In this document: positions 17,928 through 28,148 of the stretch, in pieces
Position numbering within the stretch: the stretch's first letter is position 1
How the letters are laid out: every line of letters starts with the position of its first letter
Assembly: GCA_944390105.1 (NCBI GenBank)
Contig: CALXOV010000010.1
Location: 47,021 to 111,020 of the forward strand
Length of the DNA: 64,000 nt
Direction: 5' to 3'
From: an uncultured Succinivibrionaceae bacterium
GTDB taxonomy: Bacteria; Pseudomonadota; Gammaproteobacteria; Enterobacterales; Succinivibrionaceae
Position numbers and translations under genes: made by a program
Notes under the pieces: generated by a model
Seen by the model: only the letters and a program-made list of their open reading frames with translations
What the model was told of the DNA's origin: nothing
Database searches by the model: none

Positions 17928-18782
17928 ATGAGTACTGAGAATATACAGCATCGGCCACGCAGTAATGGTCGCAAATGGCAACCGATTGCAGAGTACAGCA
18001 ATATTTTGTTCGATTTCTGGGAGGGGATCGGACGTATTACCATCAATCGTCCACGCTGGCGCAATGCCTTTACTCCAAACACCGTCAAAGAACTGTCAGA
18101 TGCCTTTAACCGCTGCCGCGAAATAGGCGACATTCGCGTGATATTCCTGACTGGTATGGGAGATAAGGCTTTCTGCTCTGGTGGCGACATGCACGTCAAA
18201 GGACGAGGCGGCTATATTGATGAAAACGGCGTGCCTCGCCTGAACATTCTTGATGTGCAAAAACAGATCCGAACGTTACCAAAGCCCGTTGTCGCGCTCG
18301 TTAACGGCTATGCCATCGGCGGTGGGCATGTGCTTCACGTGGTATGCGATCTATCGATTGCCGCAGATAATGCAATTTTCGGCCAGACCGGACCAAAAGT
18401 CGGCTCGTTTGATGCAGGTTTCGGTTCCTCTTATTTAGCCCGCGTGGTAGGTCAGAAGAAAGCCCGCGAAATCTGGTTTTTATGCAGGCAATATAGTGCA
18501 CATGAAGCTTTAGACATGGGACTGGTAAATACCGTCGTGCCGTTTGCTGAGCTGGAAAATGAAGGTGTTGCATGGGCAAAGCGCATGATGGAGCTAAGTC
18601 CGCTCGCATTGCGCATGATAAAAGCGGGACTAAATGCTGAGCTTGACGGCCAGACCGGCATTCAGGAATTAGCCGGAGATGCCACGATGCTCTATTACAT
18701 GACCGATGAAGCGCAGGAAGGCGGCCGTGCTTTTTTAGAAAAACGTCAGCCACAGTTCAATCTTAAGCCGCGCTGCCCTTAA
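17928..18782 (+). CDS. menB: 1,4-dihydroxy-2-naphthoyl-CoA synthase
   Basis: MenB closes the naphthoquinone ring from o-succinylbenzoyl-CoA. The 284-residue crotonase-fold protein contains [16 protein letters not shown], the oxyanion-hole stretch [11 protein letters not shown], and the MenB-specific [39 protein letters not shown] and [15 protein letters not shown]. The length matches E. coli MenB (285). It lies between menD and menC. Confidence 0.95.
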   Translation: MSTENIQHRPRSNGRKWQPIAEYSNILFDFWEGIGRITINRPRWRNAFTPNTVKELSDAFNRCREIGDIRVIFLTGMGDKAFCSGGDMHVKGRGGYIDENGVPRLNILDVQKQIRTLPKPVVALVNGYAIGGGHVLHVVCDLSIAADNAIFGQTGPKVGSFDAGFGSSYLARVVGQKKAREIWFLCRQYSAHEALDMGLVNTVVPFAELENEGVAWAKRMMELSPLALRMIKAGLNAELDGQTGIQELAGDATMLYYMTDEAQEGGRAFLEKRQPQFNLKPRCP

Positions 18783-18868
18783 AAGCAAAGCGCTATTATC
18801 TTCACCAGTCTGAGATCGGACTTAACTTTAGTTAACGACGTATGAATATCACTGCAAAAGGAGCTCAT

Positions 18869-20026
18869 ATGAGCACTCAGCTTAAATTTATGGTGACTGC
18901 CAAACAGCTACATTTTAAGTTTAAAGCCGGAACCTCGCGCGGCTGGTATGAAACGCGCGATTGTGCTTATCTGTTGCTGATCAAAACCACATCTGACGGA
19001 ACGCGACCTGCTATTTTAGGAGTTGGTGAATGCGCTCCGTTGCCGCTGCTGTCCCCTGAGCTACCGCTGGGCAAAAGCTTTGCTGCTTACCTGCAGGACT
19101 TGAGGCAAATTGCATCTGCTGCCAATATCTATCTTGCACACTGGCTTAATGCCGATGACTCTGCTAACGCGCATATTCCACAGCTAAATGAAATACAAAG
19201 TCATCTGCAAGGGCATAGTGCCGCTCGCTTTGCCCTGGAAACAGCGCTGCTGCAGGCTAAACGTCACAGCTGGACTTTATTTGACACCCCATTTGGGCGC
19301 GGCGAGACAAGTATTGCCATCAACGGTCTGATTTGGATGGGTGATTTTGAACTGATGCGCAAGCGTATTATCAACAAACTTGCGCAAGGCTTTCGCTGCA
19401 TTAAAATAAAGATCGGAGCTATTGATTTTGCCCGCGAACTTGAGCTATTACAGCTTATTCGTGAAGAATTTTCGTCAAATGAACTTACGCTGCGTGTTGA
19501 TGCCAATGGTGCTTTCAGTAAGAAAGAAGCGCTCTTTAAGCTTGAACAACTGGCCAAATTTGACCTGCACTCCATTGAGCAGCCGATAAAGGCCGGTCAG
19601 CCCACTGCCTTAGCTCGCCTGTGCCAAAATAGTCCAATTGCTATTGCACTGGATGAAGAGCTGATCGGGATTGAAAATAACACCGCCCGCTCCGCATTAC
19701 TTGATGATATCAGGCCGCAATATATTGTACTCAAACCTACACTGCACGGGGGGCTTGCCGGCACTGCTCAATGGCTAAAAATGGCAGCTGCGCGCGGCAT
19801 CGGAGCTTGGCTCACTTCTGCTTTAGAATCATCGGTCGGCCTTAATTCTATTGCACACTTTATTGGCCAAGCGGGAGTCACCGGTTATCAAGGCTTAGGC
19901 ACAGGACAGCTCTTTACTGATAATCTGCCTTTTAGCGCGCTGCAACTCAACGGACAATACATGCACTATAACCCAAAGTCCACACCGCAACCTGACTTGG
20001 ATAATTATTTTGATGATATTAAATGA
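18869..20026 (+). CDS. menC: o-Succinylbenzoate synthase
   Basis: MenC dehydrates SHCHC to o-succinylbenzoate. It is an enolase-superfamily protein of about 385 residues from the ATG at 18869, which follows AAAGGAG; an upstream in-frame ATG at 18842 has no such site. The catalytic lysine motif is KIKIG (FRCIKIKIG), the metal ligands are LRVDANGAF and SIEQP and IALDEEL, and the second lysine lies in VLKPTLHGG. It overlaps menE at its 3' end. Confidence 0.92.
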   Translation: MSTQLKFMVTAKQLHFKFKAGTSRGWYETRDCAYLLLIKTTSDGTRPAILGVGECAPLPLLSPELPLGKSFAAYLQDLRQIASAANIYLAHWLNADDSANAHIPQLNEIQSHLQGHSAARFALETALLQAKRHSWTLFDTPFGRGETSIAINGLIWMGDFELMRKRIINKLAQGFRCIKIKIGAIDFARELELLQLIREEFSSNELTLRVDANGAFSKKEALFKLEQLAKFDLHSIEQPIKAGQPTALARLCQNSPIAIALDEELIGIENNTARSALLDDIRPQYIVLKPTLHGGLAGTAQWLKMAAARGIGAWLTSALESSVGLNSIAHFIGQAGVTGYQGLGTGQLFTDNLPFSALQLNGQYMHYNPKSTPQPDLDNYFDDIK

Positions 20027-21104
20027 TTTTACTTTTAGTACGGCAACAGCTGCCGCAGGCAAGTTGTGCGACGAGATGCAACGCTGCATACCTGCGGTGG
20101 ATAAATTTACCTTACAGTGTGCGGCTTTTATAGAAGAATTCTTAAATGACACTCCATGCGTGTCGGTTCTAACCTCAGGCTCCACCGGCAGTCCTAAAGT
20201 GATGCTAGCAGAAAAGTCGCGTATGCGCGCCAGTGCCCGCATGACATGTAAATTTTTAAGTCTCAAGCCAGGAGATAGAGCACTCTTGTGTATGCCCCTA
20301 GAACACATTGCCGGCAAAATGATGGTAGTACGCGCGCTGCAGGCTGGCCTTAAGCTCTATACCGTCTCTCCGTGCGCCGATCCATTTGCCCATGCTCCAA
20401 AGGATTTGGATTTTGCAGCAATTACTCCGATGCAAGCCCATTGTGTGCTGCAAAATGCACACAGTACAGCAGCGATGTCTCGCTGCCGCCAGATTATTAT
20501 CGGCGGCGGATTTATTCTGCCGGAGCTTGCACAACAGCTAGGCCGTCTGTCATGTGCCGTATATCATAGCTATGGCATGACCGAAACGTTGTCACATATT
20601 GCGCTGCGCCGCATTGATTCCGCGCATCCAGATGCGCCGTTTTATCCGCTGCCTGGCGTTAAGCTTAGTCTCAACACAGAAGGAACACTGTGCATTGACG
20701 CGCCGCAGGTGGCCGCAGTACCAGTACAAACAAATGATCTGGCCGCTATTTCCGATGATGGCAGCTTCGTCATTTTAGGGAGGCGCGATAATGTGATTAA
20801 CTCAGGCGGTATTAAACTGTTGCCGGAGTCGATTGAAAAGAAGTTAAGTCAAGTAATCACTACGCCGTTTGCTCTAAGTGCACGCCGCAGCATCAGGTAC
20901 GGCGAGGAATTAGTTCTAGTAAGTGAAATCCCGTTACCCGATAAATTGCTGCAACAGGCCTACACTTTACTTGATCGCTATGAAAAGCCCAAAGCCGTGC
21001 TAACCGCTGTGCTGCCGCGAACTGCTACACAGAAAATTGACCGCCCGCGGCTAAAATCCCTCATCGCCGAAATGCACATGCTAAATTACGATCCTAAGTT
21101 ATGA
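20013..21104 (+). CDS. menE: o-Succinylbenzoate-CoA ligase, short form
   Basis: MenE activates o-succinylbenzoate with ATP and CoA. The adenylate-forming motifs are visible: LTSGSTGSPKVML near residue 54, SYGMTETLSHIA near 190, and GRRDNVINSGGIKLLPESIE with the conserved hinge, plus the C-terminal lysine in TATQKIDR. At about 363 residues it is some 90 shorter than E. coli MenE, mainly because the N-terminal subdomain is abbreviated. The ATG at 20013 overlaps the menC end by 14 bases; a TTG one codon upstream is also possible. It is the last men gene; menH and menA are not in this window. Confidence 0.88.
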   Translation: MILNDFTFSTATAAAGKLCDEMQRCIPAVDKFTLQCAAFIEEFLNDTPCVSVLTSGSTGSPKVMLAEKSRMRASARMTCKFLSLKPGDRALLCMPLEHIAGKMMVVRALQAGLKLYTVSPCADPFAHAPKDLDFAAITPMQAHCVLQNAHSTAAMSRCRQIIIGGGFILPELAQQLGRLSCAVYHSYGMTETLSHIALRRIDSAHPDAPFYPLPGVKLSLNTEGTLCIDAPQVAAVPVQTNDLAAISDDGSFVILGRRDNVINSGGIKLLPESIEKKLSQVITTPFALSARRSIRYGEELVLVSEIPLPDKLLQQAYTLLDRYEKPKAVLTAVLPRTATQKIDRPRLKSLIAEMHMLNYDPKL

Positions 21105-21110
21105 ATAGAG

Positions 21111-21178
21111 ATAAGGGATAGTATTTAGTGACTTACCCCTCCCTGCGAACCGTGCGTGCGACTTTACCGACACGGTTC
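21111..21178 (-). mobile_element. Group II intron 3'-end remnant (domain V-VI)
   Basis: On the minus strand 21178-21147 folds as a domain V-like hairpin. It opens GAACCGTG, has a GTAAAGT turn and closes CGCACGGTTC. The tail after it ends in CTATCCCTTAT (to 21111), like the end of the second relic at 46171. The catalytic AGC triad reads AAC. Nothing of domains I-IV or a reverse transcriptase is recognisable on the 5' side. It abuts the menE stop. Confidence 0.65.
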
Positions 21179-21194
21179 CCCGTTAATGCTTTAA

Positions 21195-23732
21195 GTGGAT
21201 TGTACAAGATCAAACGGAAAAGATTACGTGGATGAATTGAGTACGCTCCGTGAAGAAGACGACACACTGACGGAAAGTGCTTATCTGCAGGCGGCTATTG
21301 ACTCCTTAATTCCTGAGCCCCCGACATTTACGCTTAACGCCACTGATGACACGGAAGCGACAGCTACAGGGGAGCAGAAAGAAGACGATGATACTTATTT
21401 TGACGGAAAGATCGTGATTAAAGCTCCGGTAGCAACCGCAGACGTTACAGCAAAGGATGAGCGAGACCTCTTTGTCAATGAAAGCGGCATCGGTTTTGCT
21501 CTAGGCTTCCGCCAAGGGAGGGGGCTAAGTATTAGTTTTGTTTATTTAAAGCAGATTATTGAAGATAAGGAATATGCCGGCAACCGTTTTGAGTGTATGC
21601 GTACTGTATCGCGCCTGTCGCAAATTTGCCTGATTTTAAGTACGCTGCTGCAGAACCAAGAGGGCCAGGGCACTATTGACTTAGATGATTTAGCTCCGAT
21701 TGTCAGCTCATCTTTTCCGGCATTAAAATTGTTGGGCGTTGAACTCATCATTCACAAGACGCTGCGCAATATCCTGTAACCAAGTCAACCTTATCGCTCA
21801 AATTAGCCGATGACTTCGATCCTGACAATTGTACCGGTTTGTTGGGCCTAGAGCAGATACTGTCCTTTAATTGGAATCTTGCCATCGGCTCGCAACGTAT
21901 CAGTGAAGACGAATTTGCCCTTTTGTGTAAAAAGGCCGGCTCCATCGTGCTTTTTCGCAACCAATTTGTCTACGTTGACCCCAACGAAATTGGTCGCATT
22001 GCCAAGCGCTTACAGCTAGGCACCGGTCCAGTCAATGGCCGACGCCTGATTGCTGCTGCACTTAACGGTAAATTTGGTGAAGACAATGTGCTTCTGTCCA
22101 AAGAGCTCAAAGCTGCGCTCGAGCAATTGCTTGCCGAAAAAGAAATTGCAGTAAGTCCCGATCTCAATGCCAAACTACATCCCTATCAGGAGCGCGGCTT
22201 CAGCTGGCTTGTGCGCAATTTAAAAGCTTCAATGGGCTCAATAATTGCCGATGATATGGGGCTTGGCAAAACCATGCAGGTAATTGCGGCTTTGGACAAG
22301 CTACGTTACGACGGTGTACTGGCACAAAAAGGCGCCCTGATTGTTGTGCCCAAGTTTCTACTCGTCAATTGGCAACGCGAACTGTCGCGATTTGCCCCCA
22401 AGCTTACCTACAAAGAAATCTACGCTTCCAAGCGCGATTTTGCCGAGCATTGCGACATTACATTGACCACTTACGGTCTGGTGCGTACGCGGCTTAAGGA
22501 CTTTAAAGCCCAGCCGTGCTCTGTGATGGAGATCGATGAAGCCTGAGCCATTAAGAGTCACAACTCACAGATCTTTCGCGCAGTACGCTCGATTAAAGCC
22601 GATGCTTATATTGCTATGTCCGGCCCACCGGTAGATAACTGCCTCCTTGAATACTAGTCTATCATGGACCTCGTTAACCCTAGCATGTTAGGCTCGGCTG
22701 AAACTTTCAGCCGTGAATTTGCCAAACCAATTGAACGTCTGCATGATGCGGGCGCAATCGAGCGTTTTAAAAAGCTGACATCACCTTTCATTATGCGCCA
22801 ACTTAAAACCGATAAATCCGTCATTTCCGATCTGCCGGATAAACTCAGTTACGACAAATACTGCGCGCTGACTAAAGAGCAGACTGCTTTGTACAATGAA
22901 GTCGAGGAACAGACAATGAACATGATGCAGATCATGTCACGCAAAGAACGTTCGGGGATCGTTCTTAATTTAATTGCAGCCTTAAAGATGAGCTGCAATG
23001 CCCCAGAACAGTACGAAAATAACTGCCCGTACCACGACCCTGAGTATTCCGGCAAAGCGCAAATGCTGTTCTCGATTTAGACACTATGTTTAACTCTCGC
23101 CGCAAAGTGCTGATTTTTACCCAATTTAAGCATACCGGTCAGTTACTGTGTTAATGGATAGGCGAGCGCTACGGATTGACCCCTGATTTTCTCTCAGGAT
23201 AGACACCGCTTAAGGAGCGCTCGCGTATAGTTGATAAATTACAGCAAAATAGAGCTTGCCGCCCCATAGTACTTTTATTAAAAGCCGCCGGCACCAGACT
23301 AAACCTTACTGCAGCCTCTGCTGTGATACATTTTGATTTATGGTGGAATCCTGCCGTTGAAGCGCAGGCTACCGAGCGTGCCTACCGCATTGGACAGAAA
23401 CGACAGGTGGAAATATTCCGCTTAATTGCTAGCGGGAGCTTTGAAGAGAAAATCAATGAACTGATGTTGCCTAAACGTGAGCTGGCCGATCTCAGTGTCG
23501 GTGAAGGCAAAACTGGATTGGAGACTTGTCAGATATACAGTTAAACGAGCTTTTTGCAATCTCTGAGCAAGATGAAGCGCTACAAGAGCAGATTACAGAA
23601 CGCCGCAAACAGACCGCAGAAAAAAAAGCTCAACAAAAGGACAGTGGCGTTATAGTCAAAGCTCCTGCCAATCAAGGAAAAACCGTTAAAGCTAAAGCTA
23701 ATCGGCGTAGCCGTAATACTTTCACACAGTAA
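21195..23732 (+). pseudogene. SNF2-family helicase pseudogene
   Basis: Broken pieces of one SNF2/RapA-type ATPase lie in order in three frames. 21195-21779 is the N-terminal region. From about 21782 comes an SNF2-associated domain (LLGLEQILSFNWNLAIGSQR), then the Walker A motif DDMGLGKTMQVIAAL, then motif II reading DEA followed by TGA. Motif III reads MSGPPVDNCLLEY then TAG where SGTPxENRLxELW is expected. Helicase C follows from about 23077 with TAA and TAG stops, including FDLWWNPAVEAQATERAYRIGQ. A last frame change leads to a short lysine-rich tail (from 23526). Frameshifts occur near 21779, 23077 and 23526. Defects in the catalytic motifs argue for a dead gene rather than recoding. Such proteins often accompany SWIM zinc fingers; none is visible here. 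Confidence 0.85.
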
Positions 23733-25260
23733 AGTGTATACCCTCCTTTAACATCATGAATAGAGGAGGAAAGGATTTACAATAATAAAATATGGCCGTG
23801 TGCTGAAGGCTTACACAAATCAGCAAATTAGAGTAAGCAAATATTTGGCAAACCTGCACTTTCAGAAACTAAACATCAACCTACAGCAGATTTAAGAAAA
23901 GAAAACAACACACTGAAGCTAATATTAAATATTATTATTACAATAGCAAGTTTAAATTATACAATTTTATGTAAATAACTATTTTATACTAAAGCTCCAG
24001 AAATTTATATTATAGAATCACACTTACAGCACTTAAAAAAAAAAAAAAAAAAATTAGCAAAACAAAAATTACCCAGCATAAAAACAAAATATATAAATTA
24101 CACAAACATGAAATAATTTAATCGACACATCTGCCTAGATGTTTTTCAAAATAAGATATCACAACAAATCCAGCAAAGCCCTATATTTAAGAAAATATGC
24201 CTAACATTATACTATGTTATAAAAATAATTAACAATTGATTTCTTTTCATGCAATTAATCCAACATAAATTAATACCAACAAAATAGTTACACAAAATAA
24301 ATCAATTATTTTCACAACAAATAATTTTATAAAAACAGATATATACTCATACGACACGCTAAGGCAGAATTTATAAATTAATCAGTAATTCATAACAAAT
24401 AAACATTTTTAATACAAGAATCGTTTTCTAGCACTCAACTACACTTTTCCTCTTAAGATTTAACGAAATAAAAGTATGGGATTCTATTTTTGTTTTTGGT
24501 TCTTAAACAATCTGTTTATTTAAAATAAAATCCATGAACTACAAAACATTACTTATGATAAGTTATACTTATAACACTTACATAGTAGCTCATCTAATTC
24601 ATCATACCTGTTTTTCAATCTTAATACAGAAAGGCGTTAATTTATGAAAATAAATTTTTCATAAATTTCTTTCATGACTTTCAAAATCTGAAAAAATGAA
24701 ATATTCTTTCATAAAATGAAAGAATCATCGTTTTATGGAATTTCATATATAACAATTCACTACTTTAACTAGGTAGAGATATTTTTATAATTTCTATAAT
24801 TTATCATATAGTTACAAGATAAACTTGATGAAAATATTGCTATTTATATAGTATGTTTGTATTTTTCTTTTTCTTCTTCCATGTGTGCTTTCGATTTTTT
24901 ATCGCTATACTTTGATCCAATGTAAAGCAGTCCGCCGTTTTTCAAATTATGAAAGATTTAAACTTCGTCTTTTCCTATCACAAGCTCTGCAAATGCTATC
25001 AGTAAAATTAAAAAAACCCGCGTACAGTTAAAGCGCTGTGTCATCTCCCCACTCATCAACATACATATAATACTTTGAAATATATTTTGATTTTATTATC
25101 TCTGCAATAGACTTTCCCTCACCTATTGCCCCAGTAGCTCTGCTTGTAACAGATGTAATATTATGCGATTACCAACTGGCGATTGCAGCAGCATCGTCGT
25201 ACATATTGTCTTATGCCTGTAACTTATCTACGCAGCGATTTGTAACTATGAGAGGAGCGC
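23733..25260. other. Very AT-rich non-coding region
   Basis: About 1.5 kb is strikingly AT-rich compared with its flanks and has no gene-length frame. It contains a run of about 19 A residues near 24040, a cluster of TTTCAT/ATGAAA hexamers (24644-24746), and two short minus-strand coding-like fragments. One reads KNGGLLYIGSKYSDKKSK (about 24850-24950) and the other VTSRATGAIGEGKSIAEIIK (within about 25030-25165). These look like tails of decayed foreign genes; I do not recognise them. Confidence 0.55.
24644..24746. repeat. Cluster of TTTCAT/ATGAAA motifs with a perfect palindrome
   Basis: Seven copies of TTTCAT or its complement ATGAAA occur within 103 bases (24644, 24657, 24670, 24696, 24707, 24716, 24741). 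Two of them form the perfect inverted repeat ATTCTTTCAT-AAA-ATGAAAGAAT at 24703-24725. It could be a relic operator array; no intact gene is next to it. Confidence 0.5.
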
Positions 25261-25265
25261 TAAAA

Positions 25266-25304
25266 TAAAAAAATCCCCTCAAGGATGGAGCTACCTGAGG
25301 GGAA
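25266..25304 (-). terminator. Terminator downstream of zapC
   Basis: On the minus strand TCCCCTCAGG and CCTTGAGGGGA form a GC-rich stem followed by seven T residues (25273-25267). It lies about 50 bases past the zapC stop codon and is a clear intrinsic terminator. Confidence 0.85.
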
Positions 25305-25355
25305 AAATTCTTAACAAAGTTAAGAACTACAGCAACTTAGGAGAGAAAGAAAACT

Positions 25356-25925
25356 TTAAGCGTAACGCGCATACCTCTGCAAACTAATAGAGCGATACGC
25401 GCACAGACAATTTTGCGGCACTCGAATCATAGCTCCAGCCTTTAGCACTAAATGTTCCAAATCCCACTCTTGATTGAGCAACATTACCCGATAAACATCA
25501 CCGTCTGGCACAGCGTCAAGCACCATAAAATCACCGACCCCGCCGTCCTTAGAATAAATCGACACCACCTGGCCGCGCTGCGGTATTTCGTTACCAGCAA
25601 ACGGCAGGAATAAACGTCCGCACGGACGCGGTAATTTTACAAAGCGTGCGCAAGCCAAAGCATTTAACGCCAAAGGCAGACATACTTCATCCTGTACCAC
25701 TTTAATGCTGTACAGTCCTTCCTGAAAATCTGTCAGCAAAGCTGCATCCTCAATACAGAATGACTGTCCTGCTACAGGAAACTCACGTAAATCTGCTGTA
25801 GTGTAATGGGTGGTAAACACGTAGCGCTTGCCTGCGTCATCACTGATATTAAGGATCAAGGAGCTGACACCATTGCGTTCGCTGCTGTATCCCCATGACC
25901 ACTCATTACCTGGCGTAAATTTCAC
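25356..25925 (-). CDS. zapC: Cell division protein ZapC
   Basis: ZapC binds FtsZ at the division site and stabilises the Z-ring. The 189-residue protein matches E. coli ZapC in layout: an N-terminal TPGNEWSWGY (E. coli KPDDNWRWYY), then FCIEDAALLTDFQE, then LPLALNALACARFVKLPRP, then a beta-rich C-terminal domain ending in ISLQ. The start is GTG at 25925 after AAGGAC. In E. coli zapC lies next to pyrD, and here pyrD is two genes away, with creD between. Similarity is moderate, so the call rests on motif order plus context. Confidence 0.78.
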   Translation of the reverse strand: MKFTPGNEWSWGYSSERNGVSSLILNISDDAGKRYVFTTHYTTADLREFPVAGQSFCIEDAALLTDFQEGLYSIKVVQDEVCLPLALNALACARFVKLPRPCGRLFLPFAGNEIPQRGQVVSIYSKDGGVGDFMVLDAVPDGDVYRVMLLNQEWDLEHLVLKAGAMIRVPQNCLCAYRSISLQRYARYA

Positions 25926-26735
25926 TGATTTGTCCTTACTGAAAAATCATTTCAATGTCTCTATTCTATATAATTCATTTTTGAAAGTAAAAACCCATCT
26001 GCAAAAATTTGTGAGTTGCCCCATAAAAAATGGCATTTACATATGCTAAAGCTTAAGTTACGGCATAAGTGCTACCTTGTTATCAAAGCGAATGCTACGC
26101 CGCATCCATGACACGTTGCAGACGATTTTATCTTACCTCTGCCTAAAACTAAGGCTGCTCTACACCAACATGCAGTGTGAATAATATTTTAAATATCACT
26201 ATTCTCACCTATCACTCCCTTTATCCTCTGCTATTGTCTATATGTTGATACTGATCAAAATAATCTTATTTACCCTATCCCCCCTCTCGCTGACTTTCTT
26301 TGAGTAGCTACCTCTTAACTATCATCTGTCACCAATAATTTGGTCTGGCATGCGTCCTTTATGTTGTCCCCTAAATCGTCCTTTTATTTGACCATCTGTT
26401 GACGTTAGTTAAGTCAGCGCTGTGACAGCTACCCTAATTAAAATTAATAGACCTTCCTTTAGCTTTTCCAGCAGTCGATAGCAGGCTCCCCCGTATTACT
26501 CACCCTCACGCTAGTGTAGCAATCGATCCTCTATGGCCTGCTGCGCAAACATAAAGCAGAGCTCAAGCGGTCGATCCGTTTGCGCTCTGCTGTCTTCATC
26601 CTTCGTACTAATGCATGAAGAATTTCGAAGCTTTCAGTTAATACTCTTGCCGACACTGAAAATGAACTGGTAGCTCTGACTGTCTTAACTTAGGTCCTCA
26701 TGCGCACTCCTGACAGCACCACGCAGCAACTCCTG
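25926..26735. other. Non-coding stretch with one long imperfect hairpin
   Basis: About 810 bases without a gene. The only clear structure is a 37-base imperfect inverted repeat at 26555-26591 (arms beginning AGCAGAGC and ending CTCTGCT). On the minus strand it is followed by only TTTA, so it is at best a weak terminator for creD, which ends 145 bases away. Confidence 0.5.
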
Positions 26736-28079
26736 TCACTGAGCTTCTTTTATCTTTTGATTTAAATTTCTAGTCAAGAACATTATTACACCCAGCATGA
26801 TAATTAGTAGCGCAGTACCTATCAGCAAGGCATAGTTTTCTGCATTAACGATAGCATAGAGCACCACATACAGTGCCAATAGAATTAGCAAGATAATCCC
26901 GCATTTCTGCCAACTTTTAAATATACCTTTAAGATATAGACTTATCATTAAACTCATAAGCAGCGCGCTGACACTGTATGATAGACCAAAGCTCAAATGC
27001 TCACTTAAACTTAGCAGTACCATATAGAATAAGATTAAAGCGCATCCCACTACCACATATTGCACCAGCGACACCATAGTGCATGACATGAGTTCAAAGG
27101 CCAGCACGGTAACAAAAGTTAAAGCAATGAAGAACAGCGCATATTTAGATAAGCGCTCAACAAAAGCATAATGCTGACGTCCCTGTTGAATATCGATCAC
27201 GATGTCCTGCTTGTCTGGCAACTCATCTAAGTACAGCCCGGCATAGCCTGTAGCAATATTACTGAGCACATAGTCGGCACTGAAACTGTCATTAGCAGAC
27301 TGATGCGACAACGGCAGGAAACGCCCCATGAAGCTCGGGCTTAACTGCGTACCTTGAGCTGTTACAGACACCTTAGCGCCAAAGGCCTGCAGCGCAAAGC
27401 TCAGTGCGCCACGCATACGGTAACGACAGGTAAACTGCACCTTATCTGCGGAAGAATCAAGCCTGAAAGCAGCGATGAAGCTGTCATACTGCGCTGCGCC
27501 ATAATAACTTTGCCCAGGACGCGGCTGCAGCGTACGGTCATTGACAGTAAGCGCGGTGACTTCATCAATTCCAGATGCATCACTAAGTAGCAAGGTAAGA
27601 TAAGACTGCTGCGAGCTTAACTCTATCCCGGAAAAAGAAGGCTCCTGCAGCAGACGCGAAAGATCAGATAATGCAAAGCTTCCTTGCATGCTGACCTCTG
27701 CACGATACAGCGTTGCGCTGTAAATGCCGCGCTGCCTCTCCTCACCTAACAGCTTAATATCAATAGATGTAACTTGCGGCAGGAGCAACAGTTTATGCGG
27801 CTCCACCACATAACGCGCACTTCCATCCTCAGCATTAACCGACAAACGCTTACCCTGTGCCGCTAAAACCAGTATCGGCGGGGTAATCGTCTGTTCTTGC
27901 GACCAAGAAGTGGTAATAGAACGCACCGCCTGATTTTGCATTAGCAGCCGATCTGACAGCACCATATCAAAAAAAATCTTTGGGATCAGCAGACACAGTG
28001 AAATGATAAAAATAAAGAGCAGATGCAGAGAAAGCTCTTTATTGATATTGGATTTTTTAGTCGGCAGCAGACTGTCCAT
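26736..28079 (-). CDS. creD: Inner membrane protein CreD
   Basis: The 447-residue protein has one N-terminal membrane helix (about 17-40), a long periplasmic domain with the CreD pattern (RGIYSATLYRAEVSMQGSF, LSPSFMGRFLPLSHQ, YVLSNIATGYAGLYLDELPD), then about five C-terminal helices (from residue 315). CreD belongs to the CreBC regulon in enterics and affects envelope and beta-lactam responses; its molecular role is not settled. creB and creC are not adjacent. AAGGAG precedes the ATG. Confidence 0.88.
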   Translation of the reverse strand: MDSLLPTKKSNINKELSLHLLFIFIISLCLLIPKIFFDMVLSDRLLMQNQAVRSITTSWSQEQTITPPILVLAAQGKRLSVNAEDGSARYVVEPHKLLLLPQVTSIDIKLLGEERQRGIYSATLYRAEVSMQGSFALSDLSRLLQEPSFSGIELSSQQSYLTLLLSDASGIDEVTALTVNDRTLQPRPGQSYYGAAQYDSFIAAFRLDSSADKVQFTCRYRMRGALSFALQAFGAKVSVTAQGTQLSPSFMGRFLPLSHQSANDSFSADYVLSNIATGYAGLYLDELPDKQDIVIDIQQGRQHYAFVERLSKYALFFIALTFVTVLAFELMSCTMVSLVQYVVVGCALILFYMVLLSLSEHLSFGLSYSVSALLMSLMISLYLKGIFKSWQKCGIILLILLALYVVLYAIVNAENYALLIGTALLIIMLGVIMFLTRNLNQKIKEAQ

Positions 28080-28148
28080 CGCCGTTCTCCTTAAGGTAAC
28101 ACTTTACCCCTAGAGTAACCGAAAAAGGTCAGCGTTGACAGTTAAAAC

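Noticed and set aside
22544..23210. Stop codons in the SNF2 gene as programmed recoding
   Set aside because: The stops are of all three kinds, are combined with frameshifts, and coincide with other motif damage; decay explains them better.
26555..26591. A 37-base hairpin as an RNA gene
   Set aside because: It is imperfect, isolated and lacks a T tract; at most it is a weak terminator.
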